Below are positions 9,201 through 16,114 of a stretch of DNA of 64,000 nt, piece after piece. A program made the position numbers and the translations under genes. The notes beneath the pieces were generated by a model. The model saw only the letters and a program-made list of their open reading frames with translations. It was not told where the DNA came from and made no database searches. How positions within the stretch are numbered: the stretch's first letter is position 1; each line of letters opens with the position of its first letter. The stretch comes from Sporosarcina sp. ACRSL (GTDB lineage Bacteria > Bacillota > Bacilli > Bacillales_A > Planococcaceae): assembly GCF_022346605.1 (NCBI RefSeq), contig NZ_JAKRNT010000009.1, forward strand, positions 124,001 through 188,000, written 5' to 3'.

Positions 9201-9939
9201 TCATTATCTTCGCTTGCGCCTTCGCCGGATTATTGAGCGCTAATAACGATGCCCTTAGCGATGTTCCAGCGTTACTTCCATCAAGGCCTGCATCGGTCAT
9301 AAGTCCAGCCGCAGCTGCTAGTTCCTCTAACGATATTCCTAACGCCGCTGCCGGCGCTCCTGCGTATTTTAAGACGTAGCCTAAATCGTCAATGCCCGCC
9401 GCTGATACGTTCGCAGACATCGCAAGTACGTCGGCCACTCGACTAGCTTCGCTCGCTTCTAAGCCCCACACGTTTAGTGCGGAAGCCACGGTATCAGCCG
9501 TTAGTGCAAGCGATTCTCCCGACGCTTCCGATGCGGCGATAACTCCGGGCATTGCGTCGATTACCTGCATAGCGCTAAAACCTTTCGCAGCCATTTCCGT
9601 CATCGATTCCGCAACTTCACCGGCTGACTTGGAAGTATCCGCCCCTAACTGGATCGCCGCCGATTTCATAGCGTCGAATTCCTCGGTCGTGGCTCCGGCA
9701 ATAGCGCCAGCTTTACGCATAATAGTATCGAAACCTGCCGCCGACTTTACCGCTGCGCCGAGGCCGGTAGCAATTGCGACACCACCCGCTGTGATTCCCG
9801 CGCCTACTTGCTTAAACGAATCAAACGTTTCTTTATTCGCTTGTTGGAACTTATCGAGGTCGCCAGTCGCCGCTTTCATCTTGCGACTAAAATCGGTGAT
9901 GTCCGCGCCAACCTTAACTAGAATGTTATTCGAATCCAC
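6262..9939 (-). CDS. tail tape measure protein, TP901 family
   Basis: At 1225 residues this is the largest phage gene in the window. It sets tail length and is later ejected into the cell. Residues about 60-330 match the TP901 core (FDTIMRKAGAIAGAT, SMTEMAAKGFSA, YVLKYAGAPAAALGIS, LMTDAGLDGSNAGTSL). Hydrophobic segments near residues 385-475 are candidate membrane-spanning parts. Two copies of an HSPSRVMKGIGED / KSPSRVMMRIGGF motif flank a long coiled coil (about 700-1080). The gene is intact. Its GTG start follows AAGGAGTGACGCG. Confidence 0.93.
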   Translation of the reverse strand: MDSNNILVKVGADITDFSRKMKAATGDLDKFQQANKETFDSFKQVGAGITAGGVAIATGLGAAVKSAAGFDTIMRKAGAIAGATTEEFDAMKSAAIQLGADTSKSAGEVAESMTEMAAKGFSAMQVIDAMPGVIAASEASGESLALTADTVASALNVWGLEASEASRVADVLAMSANVSAAGIDDLGYVLKYAGAPAAALGISLEELAAAAGLMTDAGLDGSNAGTSLRASLLALNNPAKAQAKIMKQIGFSMQDTEGNAKSLSDMIRDMTSATEGMTEAEKVATIGKLVGTEAVSGFLALMKAGPDAINANTAALENSAGASQEAADKMMAGIGGAWEEMMGAFESAAILIGDQLVPYVQQFAEFVGELVDKFNSANPVVQQFAVIGTAVAAALMLITGPILLLIGFIPNIIAGFGAIATVFAPAAAGATATAGAATGLSGAIAALAGPIAIAVAAIVGIGAALVLAYNKVDWFRDMVDGAWKKISEFTRQAFEVVKQFLIDVFKDIVSFGKAQLDKFKAFWDENGKAIMTLVKIYFTTIWELIKGVMGIIKGIFETVWPIISGVVKIAWNLIKTIVSTSIDLVLGIIQTVMKLLQGDWEGAWDTIKTTAVKIVTGIVKFFKDVDLLQVGKDILQGLVNGFTSMVDSVTNTVKNIASKIKNAITDFFDIHSPSRVMKGIGEDIGEGLAIGVDATKAANERAITGVAKVLSAVARNSAQEIEKIDEENEKNRVAIKEDFAKKREELERKTAQSIQSALKTHKNKKGEIVTTGTQKVHKIQADAAAKLAKLNDDEQKKLIAANDKAWAAMQKKEAAIAKERLEAVKTYVADKKSLDELSLVAESEVWRKSLALFAEGTKERVEIQRGYQAALKAINDEVTKTNEEYAGKMTVINDKLREEEKKLTDEYEKSLDDRAKSLQNFIGVFDFFEVKIEKTGGDLLDNLKSQVNGFVRWQQEITLLANKAIDGGLLDELRAMGPKALPELIALNSMTDSQLSEYSALYKKKSELARQQAEKELVGMKADTKKRIDELRATANTELEALRKDWVAKVQGITKASDDELMTLKKIGRQAAEGLKVGLESMEPALVRTARSIANSISSEISKALQVKSPSRVMMRIGGFVGEGLMVGMENMLNDIKRVAGRMGKMAVPEVPQIAGYQTPRSGAGVSRSVGSSVNSSVATGPGISVTLNYSGSGSNDDAMEMVDIIERELGSRVNSRLRWNGVKG

Positions 9940-9943
9940 CGCG

Positions 9944-10351
9944 TCACTCCTTCCTGCGCTCGCTCGTCAAGCCCGCAAGCCATTCGTTAGCTTCGCGCGT
10001 TTTTTCTTTCAACGTTTTTAACTTCGTTTTATCCGCAACCTTATCGGACGGACGCTTAAACAAGTCGCTAAATTTCAGCTTCTTCGCGTGATAAGCCTGA
10101 CGGTTCATCATTGCTGCGTGCGCCATACGCTCATATTCGTCCTCATTACGTCCGGCTTGCGCGCGTATCATTATCGTAAACTCGCGCGGTGTGTACGATA
10201 ATACCGCCGTCGCATCCTTCCGCAAGTATCGCCATCCGTCGTAGATAGCTCGCTCGACTTCGCAAAGATCGGCGTTTATTTCAGAAGTTCGTCCAGCGCC
10301 GCTTTCGCTTTCTTGTCCTTGCTCATTAACTTCGTCACCGTCGCCTTGTAG
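9944..10351 (-). CDS. tail assembly chaperone gpT segment, made by -1 frameshift from gpG
   Basis: This reading frame is open from the slippery heptamer at 10351-10357 and has no plausible own start before residue 45. After a -1 slip on T-TTT-TTC the ribosome reads LQGDGDEVNEQG..., then ERAIYDGWRYLRKD and TPREFTIMIRA, a pattern usual for the C-terminal part of Gram-positive tail assembly chaperones. The fused product would be 97 residues of gpG plus 135 residues, 232 in all. It would recruit tail tube subunits to the tape measure, which is encoded immediately downstream. Frame and heptamer are seen directly; frameshifting itself is inferred. Confidence 0.72.
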   Translation of the reverse strand, partial: LQGDGDEVNEQGQESESGAGRTSEINADLCEVERAIYDGWRYLRKDATAVLSYTPREFTIMIRAQAGRNEDEYERMAHAAMMNRQAYHAKKLKFSDLFKRPSDKVADKTKLKTLKEKTREANEWLAGLTSERRKE

Positions 10352-10641
10352 AAAAAACTTTGCGTGATTACCTCGTTAGACAGACGTAGGATATCGTTCA
10401 TATCCAAGCGCTCACCTTCGATTGCTTCGTCGATAGCTCGCTCAATTTGCGCAAACGTGTAGTTCTCGCCCGTGTGTAATAGAGCCGCTTGTATGATGTG
10501 CGGGAACGTATCAAGGTCGCCCATCATCGCTTTACCGATAAGCTCGAATGATCCGCCTTCGTGAATTGCGTTCAGTTTCTTAACGCCTGCATACGTAAGT
10601 TTCAGTTCGTGTTCTTTTTCTCCGATTGTAAAAGTCGCCAT
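10276..10641 (-). CDS. tail assembly chaperone gpG
   Basis: This 121-residue protein (MATFTIGEKEHELKLTYAGVKKLNAI) lies between the major tail protein and tape measure genes, the invariant location of the tail assembly chaperone. The N-terminal pattern with LKLTYAGVKKL is typical of the Gram-positive siphophage family. Residue 97, the second Phe of SFFY, lies on the slippery sequence that generates the longer G-T product. The remaining C-terminus is helical and lysine-rich (KDKKAKAALDELLK). It starts at an ATG after GGGAGG. Confidence 0.82.
   Translation of the reverse strand: MATFTIGEKEHELKLTYAGVKKLNAIHEGGSFELIGKAMMGDLDTFPHIIQAALLHTGENYTFAQIERAIDEAIEGERLDMNDILRLSNEVITQSFFYKATVTKLMSKDKKAKAALDELLK
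10351..10357 (-). other. programmed -1 ribosomal frameshift slippery heptamer
   Basis: On the minus strand the bases read T TTT TTC, split by the gpG frame as AGT TTT TTC TAC. This is a classical X XXY YYZ slippery site on which both P-site and A-site Phe tRNAs can re-pair after a one-base slip. The -1 frame is open upstream of the gpT-like segment and continues without a stop to 9944. Its place in the chaperone gene upstream of the tape measure matches the lambda G/GT arrangement. Confidence 0.75.
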
Positions 10642-10734
10642 AATTAGTAGCCTCCCGTTTTTAACGCCGTCGCGTATTTGTCCGTGGATTATCCGCCACG
10701 TTCGGTAATTGTGCTATCGCAATCTTGCGCAATT

Positions 10735-10761
10735 AAAAAGACGGAGCGATTAAGCCCCGTC
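10735..10761 (-). terminator. intrinsic terminator after the major tail protein gene
   Basis: On the minus strand GACGGGGC and GCTCCGTC form an 8-bp stem (one G-U pair) with a 6-base loop, followed by TTTTT. It lies 7 bases after the major tail protein stop codon. It probably terminates part of the transcripts, keeping tail tube mRNA more abundant than chaperone and tape-measure mRNA. Confidence 0.75.
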
Positions 10762-10767
10762 GTTAAA

Positions 10768-11205
10768 TCAGTCGATAGTCGTTGCGCCTTCCGGTACGTC
10801 GGTTAACGTTTCTGTTCTCGTATTACCGATCAATTTCGCTTCGAACGAATACGTCGCGGATTCGTCATCCGGATAATCCACGTCGAAAGACGACATCATG
10901 TACGTACCGACTTTCGCTTCTAGTGTGTTGATGTTGATTTCGAGGATTTCCGCGAATGTAGCGTCGTCGATATGCTTTTCCAATTGCGCTAGAGCTGGAT
11001 CGTCCGTAGACATAAGTCCTTCGAACGTAATAGTTTCCGTCTTTTTACCGTAGTCAGTCCCGTCGATATCCTTCGTTGCGATGTCGATTTCATCGCGTGA
11101 TTTCGAACGTCCACCACTCGTCTGATAAAGTACGCGCAATGTCTGTTCCGTGCCTTCCGTAAATCGGACTGCGAATACGACTTCTTGTCCTTTTAAAATT
11201 GCCAT
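10768..11205 (-). CDS. major tail (tube) protein, TP901-1 type
   Basis: This 145-residue protein forms the tail tube. It begins MAILKGQEVVFAVRF, contains the KSRDEIDIATKDIDGTDYG segment and ends in a short acidic tail, all typical of the TP901-1 major tail protein family (residues about 1-140). The size is as expected for tube proteins without an added Ig domain. It lies between the tail terminator gene and the chaperone pair and is followed by a strong terminator. Confidence 0.88.
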   Translation of the reverse strand: MAILKGQEVVFAVRFTEGTEQTLRVLYQTSGGRSKSRDEIDIATKDIDGTDYGKKTETITFEGLMSTDDPALAQLEKHIDDATFAEILEININTLEAKVGTYMMSSFDVDYPDDESATYSFEAKLIGNTRTETLTDVPEGATTID

Positions 11206-11224
11206 CCGTTATAGCCCCCTTGTT

Positions 11225-11659
11225 TTATGCGTAATAAATTACGTCAATCTCCACGTCAAAATAGACGCGATGATACGTATTCCTCGCGTCCGTACTATCG
11301 GCACCAATCGGCACCTCGCCGGTTAATTCCGTATGAAAAAAGCCGCTGACAACTGCCGGCGACTGTCCTAAATCTATTAGCGGTATCTTATCGAAAAGTA
11401 AGTGCCGTTTGACTTTCGCCTGTAGCGTCGCACGCTCGGAAGCTGATTTCGCAAATAAGCCGATTTGGAATCGGTGTATAGTTTCGACAGCTTCGCGTCC
11501 TTTCGAAAGTACCGCATTGTTATTCTGCATCTGTTCAATCGTCATGAACGGTTTAGCCGTTTCGTCCGGTAACTTAACGCCGTCGAATATCCATACGACT
11601 TGAACGCCCATGACCGACGCTAAATACGTACGCAACGAATGCTGTAGATTCAGTTGCAC
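11225..11659 (-). CDS. tail terminator / tail completion protein
   Basis: The 144-residue protein (MQLNLQHSLRTYLASVMG) has the alpha-beta pattern and size of siphophage tail terminators, which cap the finished tail tube and join it to the head. The segment FMTIEQMQNN, followed after a gap by RFQIGLFAKS, is characteristic of DUF3168-like and related completion proteins. Position directly upstream of the major tail protein supports the call; the exact family name is inference. Confidence 0.7.
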   Translation of the reverse strand: MQLNLQHSLRTYLASVMGVQVVWIFDGVKLPDETAKPFMTIEQMQNNNAVLSKGREAVETIHRFQIGLFAKSASERATLQAKVKRHLLFDKIPLIDLGQSPAVVSGFFHTELTGEVPIGADSTDARNTYHRVYFDVEIDVIYYA

Positions 11660-11663
11660 CGCG

Positions 11664-12017
11664 TCACTTCCCTTCGATTATCCGACGCTTTAATGCCGCC
11701 CGATACGCTTCCCGATTCGTCCAAATAGATCGGCGCACGAAACCTTTATGCGACCGATGTTCGTATTCTTGGCGTAAGGCATACGGTAAGTCCGAGCCGA
11801 ACGTCCACGTCATCTTCGCTTCCTGTTGCGGAGAACTGGCGAGCGAGTTCTTTAGAAATCCGTCCTTAACCGGCGCATTCGTCGCAGCGTCGTTCGCCAT
11901 CTTGCGCGCATACGTTTCAACCGTCTTGCCTACCGCTTCTTCCGTCGATGCGTTGTAGAAGTTTTTAAAGCGTTTCATTACTTCGTCGATGCCGACCGCT
12001 TTTAATTCGAAATTCAC
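11664..12017 (-). CDS. HK97 gp10-like neck protein
   Basis: This 117-residue protein is an HK97 gp10-family connector component. It has the typical start FELKAVGIDEVMKRFKNF, a helix with TYARKMANDAATNAPVKDGFLKNSL, and a C-terminal RRSIWTNREAYRAALKRRI. It overlaps the next gene upstream by 4 bases (ATGA). Its role is in head-tail joining or neck assembly. Confidence 0.82.
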   Translation of the reverse strand: MNFELKAVGIDEVMKRFKNFYNASTEEAVGKTVETYARKMANDAATNAPVKDGFLKNSLASSPQQEAKMTWTFGSDLPYALRQEYEHRSHKGFVRRSIWTNREAYRAALKRRIIEGK

Positions 12018-12421
12018 GTAATCACCCGCCCTATCACTTCGACGCGATTAATTTCGCCGATGCCTTTTTTATCGGACGCCATGACTGCGTACCATACTCC
12101 GTCGTACCGTATCTTATCGATTTTATCCGCGATATCCGCAATCAAATCGAAGTCGATCGATAGCCATACGTCACCCGTTTCGACTGCAATTCCGTTAATT
12201 AGAATCCGTTCGTGATTTGCGCCCGCAGCCGACGATATCTCGGTGACTACGGACATAACGTCGCGTGTGACCGTTTCGCCTCCGGTTACTTCGCCTGTGA
12301 TTTCGTCAACCGTTCCTGCGCCCTCATATGCGATTGTTATTAGCGTCTGCCGGTTCTTGACGATTTCCTTGCGCGTTGCCTTCATGAATTTGATATCTGC
12401 TTCGTTTAACATCGTAGTCAC
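12014..12421 (-). CDS. head-tail connector / head closure protein
   Basis: This 135-residue protein (MTTMLNEADIKFMKATRKEI) has a beta-rich C-terminus (DKIRYDGVWYAVMASDKKG...INRVEVIGRV), consistent with the SPP1 gp16-like head closure fold. The assignment rests on size, predicted secondary structure and position between the connector and the gp10-like gene. Ribosome binding site GGAGG lies just before the start. Confidence 0.65.
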   Translation of the reverse strand: MTTMLNEADIKFMKATRKEIVKNRQTLITIAYEGAGTVDEITGEVTGGETVTRDVMSVVTEISSAAGANHERILINGIAVETGDVWLSIDFDLIADIADKIDKIRYDGVWYAVMASDKKGIGEINRVEVIGRVIT

Positions 12422-12424
12422 CTC

Positions 12425-13240
12425 CTATAAATATCGCTTGTCTAAGACGGCTGTAATAAAGCTCGAACAGTTCGGATGTGGCATATAGATTTCGCTATCC
12501 GTCGGCTTGAATACGCCAGCACCTTCGCCGTATCGATCCTCGCGCGCCAATACGTAACAACGGTGGCTTTCGTGGTTCTTATGTCGCGAGCCGTTATCGT
12601 TCAGCTTCACCCACGAAACAACCTCGCTACGTTGCGCTGATAATGCGCTCGCCGTCCGATACGCCGTATTGCCTTCCGTCACAACTAGCCGCTTGATTTT
12701 CCACGTTTCGTTATCGTAGGCTTTCCGCACATTTGCGACCATCTTTCCGACTGATTCTCCGCGTATAATGTCGGAGCGTAAGGATGCGCCGATTGCGTCG
12801 CGTATGTCGCCGGACGTTCCCCATATACGGTCGGACAGCACGAGGCCATCTTCGCCGAATCGTCGCGTAACGTAGTTAACAACTTCGCGATTCAAACGCT
12901 CGAAACTGCCGGTAATCAACGGCACGCCCGCAACTGTCGCAAAGCCTGCGCTAACTGCCGACGTTGTAAATGACGCCGACTTTTCGATTATCTCGTCTAT
13001 TGCTGCCGTTCCGTATTTCCGGAGGTCACGCTCAACGCCGTCAAGTTCGCGCAATAGCCGTGAAAGTCGTTGCCGTTTGATCGTACCGTCGTCCGCCGCA
13101 AACTCCGTTAGTAATTCGGCTACTTCGGCGCGAACACGTCCGACCTCTCGGATTGCATACGCGACTTGTTTGGCGTTTAGCGCGTGATATTCGTCTGCTA
13201 TGCGCTTATAAATGCGGTCGAGTTCCGCTTGTTTACTCAC
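12425..13240 (-). CDS. minor head protein, Mu gpF / SPP1 gp7-like
   Basis: The 271-residue protein has a long helical N-terminus and a C-terminal head-morphogenesis domain (about 150-265). The domain has VTEGNTAYRTASALSAQ, a WV.LND..RH.NHESHRC segment and the final MPHPNCSSFITAV motif, which is diagnostic of the phage Mu F family. Members of this family bind portal or DNA inside the capsid. It is usually encoded next to the portal gene; here it lies after the capsid and adaptor genes, which is unusual. It overlaps the upstream gene by 4 bases. Confidence 0.82.
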   Translation of the reverse strand: MSKQAELDRIYKRIADEYHALNAKQVAYAIREVGRVRAEVAELLTEFAADDGTIKRQRLSRLLRELDGVERDLRKYGTAAIDEIIEKSASFTTSAVSAGFATVAGVPLITGSFERLNREVVNYVTRRFGEDGLVLSDRIWGTSGDIRDAIGASLRSDIIRGESVGKMVANVRKAYDNETWKIKRLVVTEGNTAYRTASALSAQRSEVVSWVKLNDNGSRHKNHESHRCYVLAREDRYGEGAGVFKPTDSEIYMPHPNCSSFITAVLDKRYL

Positions 13241-13632
13241 GGCTTACCGCCACGCAAACGGTCACGCCTCGGCATAACTGCGAATGCTGAACGTGTGCCT
13301 ACCGCTTGTACGTCTAGCTCCGCTTGATATTCCGCACGGAAGACAGCCGCAATCTCGCGATACTCCTTCGCAATCATCGACTTGTCGACCGATTCTTCAC
13401 CGTCCGTATATTTAAAGTAGGATGCCGCGTTAATCGCTACAAGCGTCGCCAAGTCTGCGGAAGCGTACGCGAGTAGCTTATTAACGTCAGCCGGTGGTAC
13501 GTCGGCGTCCGCTACGTAACCGAACGTATCAAACGTATCCGTCATCGTAAGTAGCGCTGCGTCCGCCGGCAACGCGCTTACCGCTTCAAATCGTCTTGCC
13601 AGTCGTTGAGTTAACGTCTGTAACGTCGCCAT
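13237..13632 (-). CDS. head-tail adaptor (connector) protein
   Basis: The 131-residue protein (MATLQTLTQRLARRFEAV) is mostly helical. It contains LLAYASADLATLVAINAASYFKYTDGEESVDKS, the pattern of phage head-tail adaptors of the gp6/gp15 class that bind below the portal. It sits directly after capsid genes and is coupled by a 4-base overlap to the minor head gene. Family assignment is by pattern and location. Confidence 0.65.
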   Translation of the reverse strand: MATLQTLTQRLARRFEAVSALPADAALLTMTDTFDTFGYVADADVPPADVNKLLAYASADLATLVAINAASYFKYTDGEESVDKSMIAKEYREIAAVFRAEYQAELDVQAVGTRSAFAVMPRRDRLRGGKP

Positions 13633-13648
13633 TCTGCGTACCTCCCGT

Positions 13649-13873
13649 TTATTTATCGTCCTTCGTTTTCTTACGCGCTGCCGTCGTCTTTGGCGCAGGC
13701 TTATCGGCTTTCGGCGCTGACTCCGTTGTTTTAGCCGCTTTCGCTTGCGCTAAGATTTCGACATAGCCGAGGGCTGCGTAATGCTCCGCTTCGGCTTGCG
13801 TTAGTTCAATCGTTGAGCCGATAGGCTGACCGTTAAAGATCGCGCCTACCGTCTTAACTTTTACGTTTGTCAT
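13649..13873 (-). CDS. small capsid-associated protein (DUF7210-like)
   Basis: A 74-residue protein has an N-terminal beta domain (residues 1-42, NVKVKTVGAIFNGQPIGSTI and TQAEAEHYAALGYVEI) and a disordered Lys/Ala/Pro-rich tail. Such small domains with a G..IEL...EA..L...G.VE pattern are common next to capsid or connector genes. The role is unknown. The start overlaps the capsid stop by one base. Confidence 0.65.
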   Translation of the reverse strand: MTNVKVKTVGAIFNGQPIGSTIELTQAEAEHYAALGYVEILAQAKAAKTTESAPKADKPAPKTTAARKKTKDDK

Positions 13874-14892
13874 TACGCAGGCACTACGTCAGCGTGTAAT
13901 AGTAGCGATGGGTTATCGACTACTGCGAATCCAGTTTGAGCCACTTCGAAGATAGAACGCTTAGGTGTACGCAAATCAAACGCTTCTAAAGTACGAACAG
14001 GCGCGAAGTTTGCATCGTCAGGGTTCGGGCCAGTTAAGAACTCGCCTACACCTTCGGAAATAAATACTACGCGGTTTTTCGGGAAGAATTCGATTGTCTC
14101 TTCGTTACCTGTTTCGATGTCTTTCACCGTTGCTTCTGTATCTTCGATAATTACGATCTCCGGCAATCCGAATCCAGCCAATACCGTACGCACTTCCGCT
14201 TCACTTGCGCGAGTAGAGCCGGCTGGACGTCCTGCTTCTGCGATGATTAAAACGTTTTTCGTCAACTTCGAAAGCATTTCGCGAGTCATCCAAATGGCGT
14301 CCGCTTTCTTTTTATTAGTATCGCGATAAGTCTTATCCCACGTTAATAGGTCGCCGATTACATCGCGATTAACATCGTTCCAGTCATTTCCGCTAGTAAG
14401 GACAATTTTATGGTTTGCCGGAATTTGATAGTCAAGTTCGACTTTTACGCCGTTTTTGTTATAGACGTTTTTACCAAGTCCGACCGCTTTCATTTTCTCT
14501 ACTTGAATACGCAAGTCTAGCGCGTCCAATAGATCAGCAGCACGGTTTAACAATTTATCGACCATTGCAGCTTGTTCACCGCTATTACGCGCTTGATTGA
14601 TTGCGTAAAGTTCTTCGATAGTAATTACGTCTTGCAAACCGAAGTGAGCTAGTTCGCCCATAACTTTGGCCGTAGCATGACGGTCAACTACTGGCTTTTC
14701 TGCGCCTAAACCAATCATGGCCGCAATGTGGTTAGAACGTTTAATAATGTCGTACGCAAAGTTAGTGTCATAAGTAACATCGTTCTTCATGTAACGGTCA
14801 ACTACCGTAGGTACGCGTGCCTCCAATGACTCGTCAACAAACCCTCTTAGTGTTTCTTTAGAAAATTCCTGTAAGTGTGTAATTCCTGCCAT
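13873..14892 (-). CDS. major capsid protein, lambda gpE-like family
   Basis: This 339-residue protein forms the icosahedral head. It fits the Phage_cap_E (lambda gpE) family: N-terminal MAGITHLQEFSKETLRGFVD, an FAYDIIK.SNHIAAMIGLGAEKP segment and a C-terminal half with PKNRVVFISEGVGEFLTGPNPD and the peripheral-domain sequence KRSIFEVAQTGFAVVDNPSLLL. Codon use is less biased toward CG-ending codons than neighbouring genes, as expected for a highly expressed protein. A GGAGG-type site precedes the ATG. Confidence 0.9.
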   Translation of the reverse strand: MAGITHLQEFSKETLRGFVDESLEARVPTVVDRYMKNDVTYDTNFAYDIIKRSNHIAAMIGLGAEKPVVDRHATAKVMGELAHFGLQDVITIEELYAINQARNSGEQAAMVDKLLNRAADLLDALDLRIQVEKMKAVGLGKNVYNKNGVKVELDYQIPANHKIVLTSGNDWNDVNRDVIGDLLTWDKTYRDTNKKKADAIWMTREMLSKLTKNVLIIAEAGRPAGSTRASEAEVRTVLAGFGLPEIVIIEDTEATVKDIETGNEETIEFFPKNRVVFISEGVGEFLTGPNPDDANFAPVRTLEAFDLRTPKRSIFEVAQTGFAVVDNPSLLLHADVVPA

Positions 14893-14941
14893 TTTTTATA
14901 TTCCTCCTGTAATTTCAAATAGTTTTGTGTGATTTGTATAT

Positions 14942-15310
14942 TTAAATATGTTGAACAAAATGGATGTTCGGGTTAGCTGCTTTGAATTCTGCCGTAGGTG
15001 CTTCCGGTAATTTTGCAGTGTATACAGAGCCTTCGATAAGCACAGCTCCCACGATTACATCGTTCACACCATCGTTAATATAATCTTCATTCAACACGTA
15101 AAAATTATCGTATCCCGCAACAGCGCTGAAAGGTTCGTATTTTCCGCTAGTTGTATTTCTAGCGATCAATGTCCCGACTTCAACCAACCCTACTGGAAAT
15201 TTAGTCGCGTCTAGTGTTGCGCCACCATGTACGTATTGTAAAATTTGAGATGCTAAAATATTTTTACCGCCTACGAATTCAGTTCGTGAAAATTTAGGTG
15301 TGTATGCCAT
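14942..15310 (-). CDS. head decoration protein, lambda gpD-like
   Basis: The 122-residue protein (MAYTPKFSRTEFVGGKNILASQ) has the size and beta-rich pattern of trimeric capsid decoration proteins and lies immediately before the capsid gene, as in lambda. The segment GTLIARNTTSGKYEPF is typical of that family, in which gpD stabilises the expanded shell. A TTTTTATATTCCTCCTG-type leader (read on the plus strand) precedes both this and the capsid gene. Confidence 0.8.
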   Translation of the reverse strand: MAYTPKFSRTEFVGGKNILASQILQYVHGGATLDATKFPVGLVEVGTLIARNTTSGKYEPFSAVAGYDNFYVLNEDYINDGVNDVIVGAVLIEGSVYTAKLPEAPTAEFKAANPNIHFVQHI

Positions 15311-15336
15311 TTTTTATATTCCTCCTGTTTTTGTTA

Positions 15337-15864
15337 TTACTTTTTCCGATTTTTGAATAATTCTCTGCCGAGGTCTTTCGGGTCCTTCTGTTCCGGCTGC
15401 TGTCGTCCGCCTCCGCCTGTTGCCGGATCAACATACGCCGGTGTCGGTGGCGCTACGGCTTTAAACCGCTCAACTGACGCCTTTACTTCGTCCTCGTCCG
15501 CGCCCATAATAAACGGCAGTACGTCCGCTAACTTGTCCGCAGAATAGCCGGCTTCGAGTAATAGCGATTGTTTTTTCGCAGCAAGTTCCGCCGCTTTCGC
15601 TTGCGCCTCAATTTCCGCAATCCGTGCCTGCGATTGTTCATAGAGCGTTTTAAACTCCGATTCTTCTTCGAGTCGCTTGCGTTCTGCTTCCGCCTTCGCT
15701 TCTTCGACGGCTTTATCCGCCTTCGCTTTCTCGCGCGCTAGTCGTTCGCCTACAATGCGGTCAATGTCCGCCTGTGTGTACGTTGGTGCCGGTGGTTCAG
15801 CCGGTGGTTCCTCCGCGAAGAATTGCAAGTTAAGGCGTAGTAAATCCGTTTCTTTCGTTTTCAT
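15337..15864 (-). CDS. capsid scaffolding protein, DUF4355-like
   Basis: This 175-residue protein begins MKTKETDLLRLNLQFFAEE, a leader common to Gram-positive phage scaffold proteins. A long coiled coil (about 40-105) follows, rich in A, K and E with TYTQADIDRIVGERLAREKAKA, then a Pro/Gly-rich linker and a basic C-terminus (LGRELFKNRKK). The protein would guide capsid assembly and leave before DNA packaging. The ATG at 15864 has GGGAGG 8 bases upstream, so I reject the longer frame to 15909. Confidence 0.82.
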   Translation of the reverse strand: MKTKETDLLRLNLQFFAEEPPAEPPAPTYTQADIDRIVGERLAREKAKADKAVEEAKAEAERKRLEEESEFKTLYEQSQARIAEIEAQAKAAELAAKKQSLLLEAGYSADKLADVLPFIMGADEDEVKASVERFKAVAPPTPAYVDPATGGGGRQQPEQKDPKDLGRELFKNRKK

Positions 15865-15963
15865 ATCGTTGTCCTCCCGTTTAAGCGCCGTCGCGCGTAT
15901 ATTCCGCATAGTTTAGCGACTTCGCGTGCGGTCATGTTAGGTTTTATTTTTCAGTCGGTTTAG

Positions 15964-16080
15964 TTATTTGATTAGGGGGTTGTCTACTGACATACTTCCT
16001 CCGAATAACATCATTGCTAATACCAATACAAGAAAGATGTATCCTAGAAAATAAATAAAGCTGTCCCAAGCATCTTTCAT
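15964..16080 (-). CDS. small single-span membrane protein
   Basis: A 38-residue protein starts MKDAWDSFIYFLGYIFLVLV and has one membrane helix (about residues 9-27). The ATG at 16080 follows GAGGGGGG, and stop codons bound it closely, so it is a plausible real gene in an otherwise empty 250-base gap between portal and scaffold genes. Function unknown. Confidence 0.5.
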   Translation of the reverse strand: MKDAWDSFIYFLGYIFLVLVLAMMLFGGSMSVDNPLIK

Positions 16081-16114
16081 TTATTTATTCCCCCCTCTCC
16101 TCGGCAGTTTTTGT

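Noticed and set aside
8357..10021. Long open frames on the plus strand opposite the tape measure gene (for example 146, 141 and 209 residues)
   Set aside because: These are shadows of a highly biased minus-strand gene. Their sequences are low-complexity Ala/Ser/Pro/Ile and lack ribosome binding sites.
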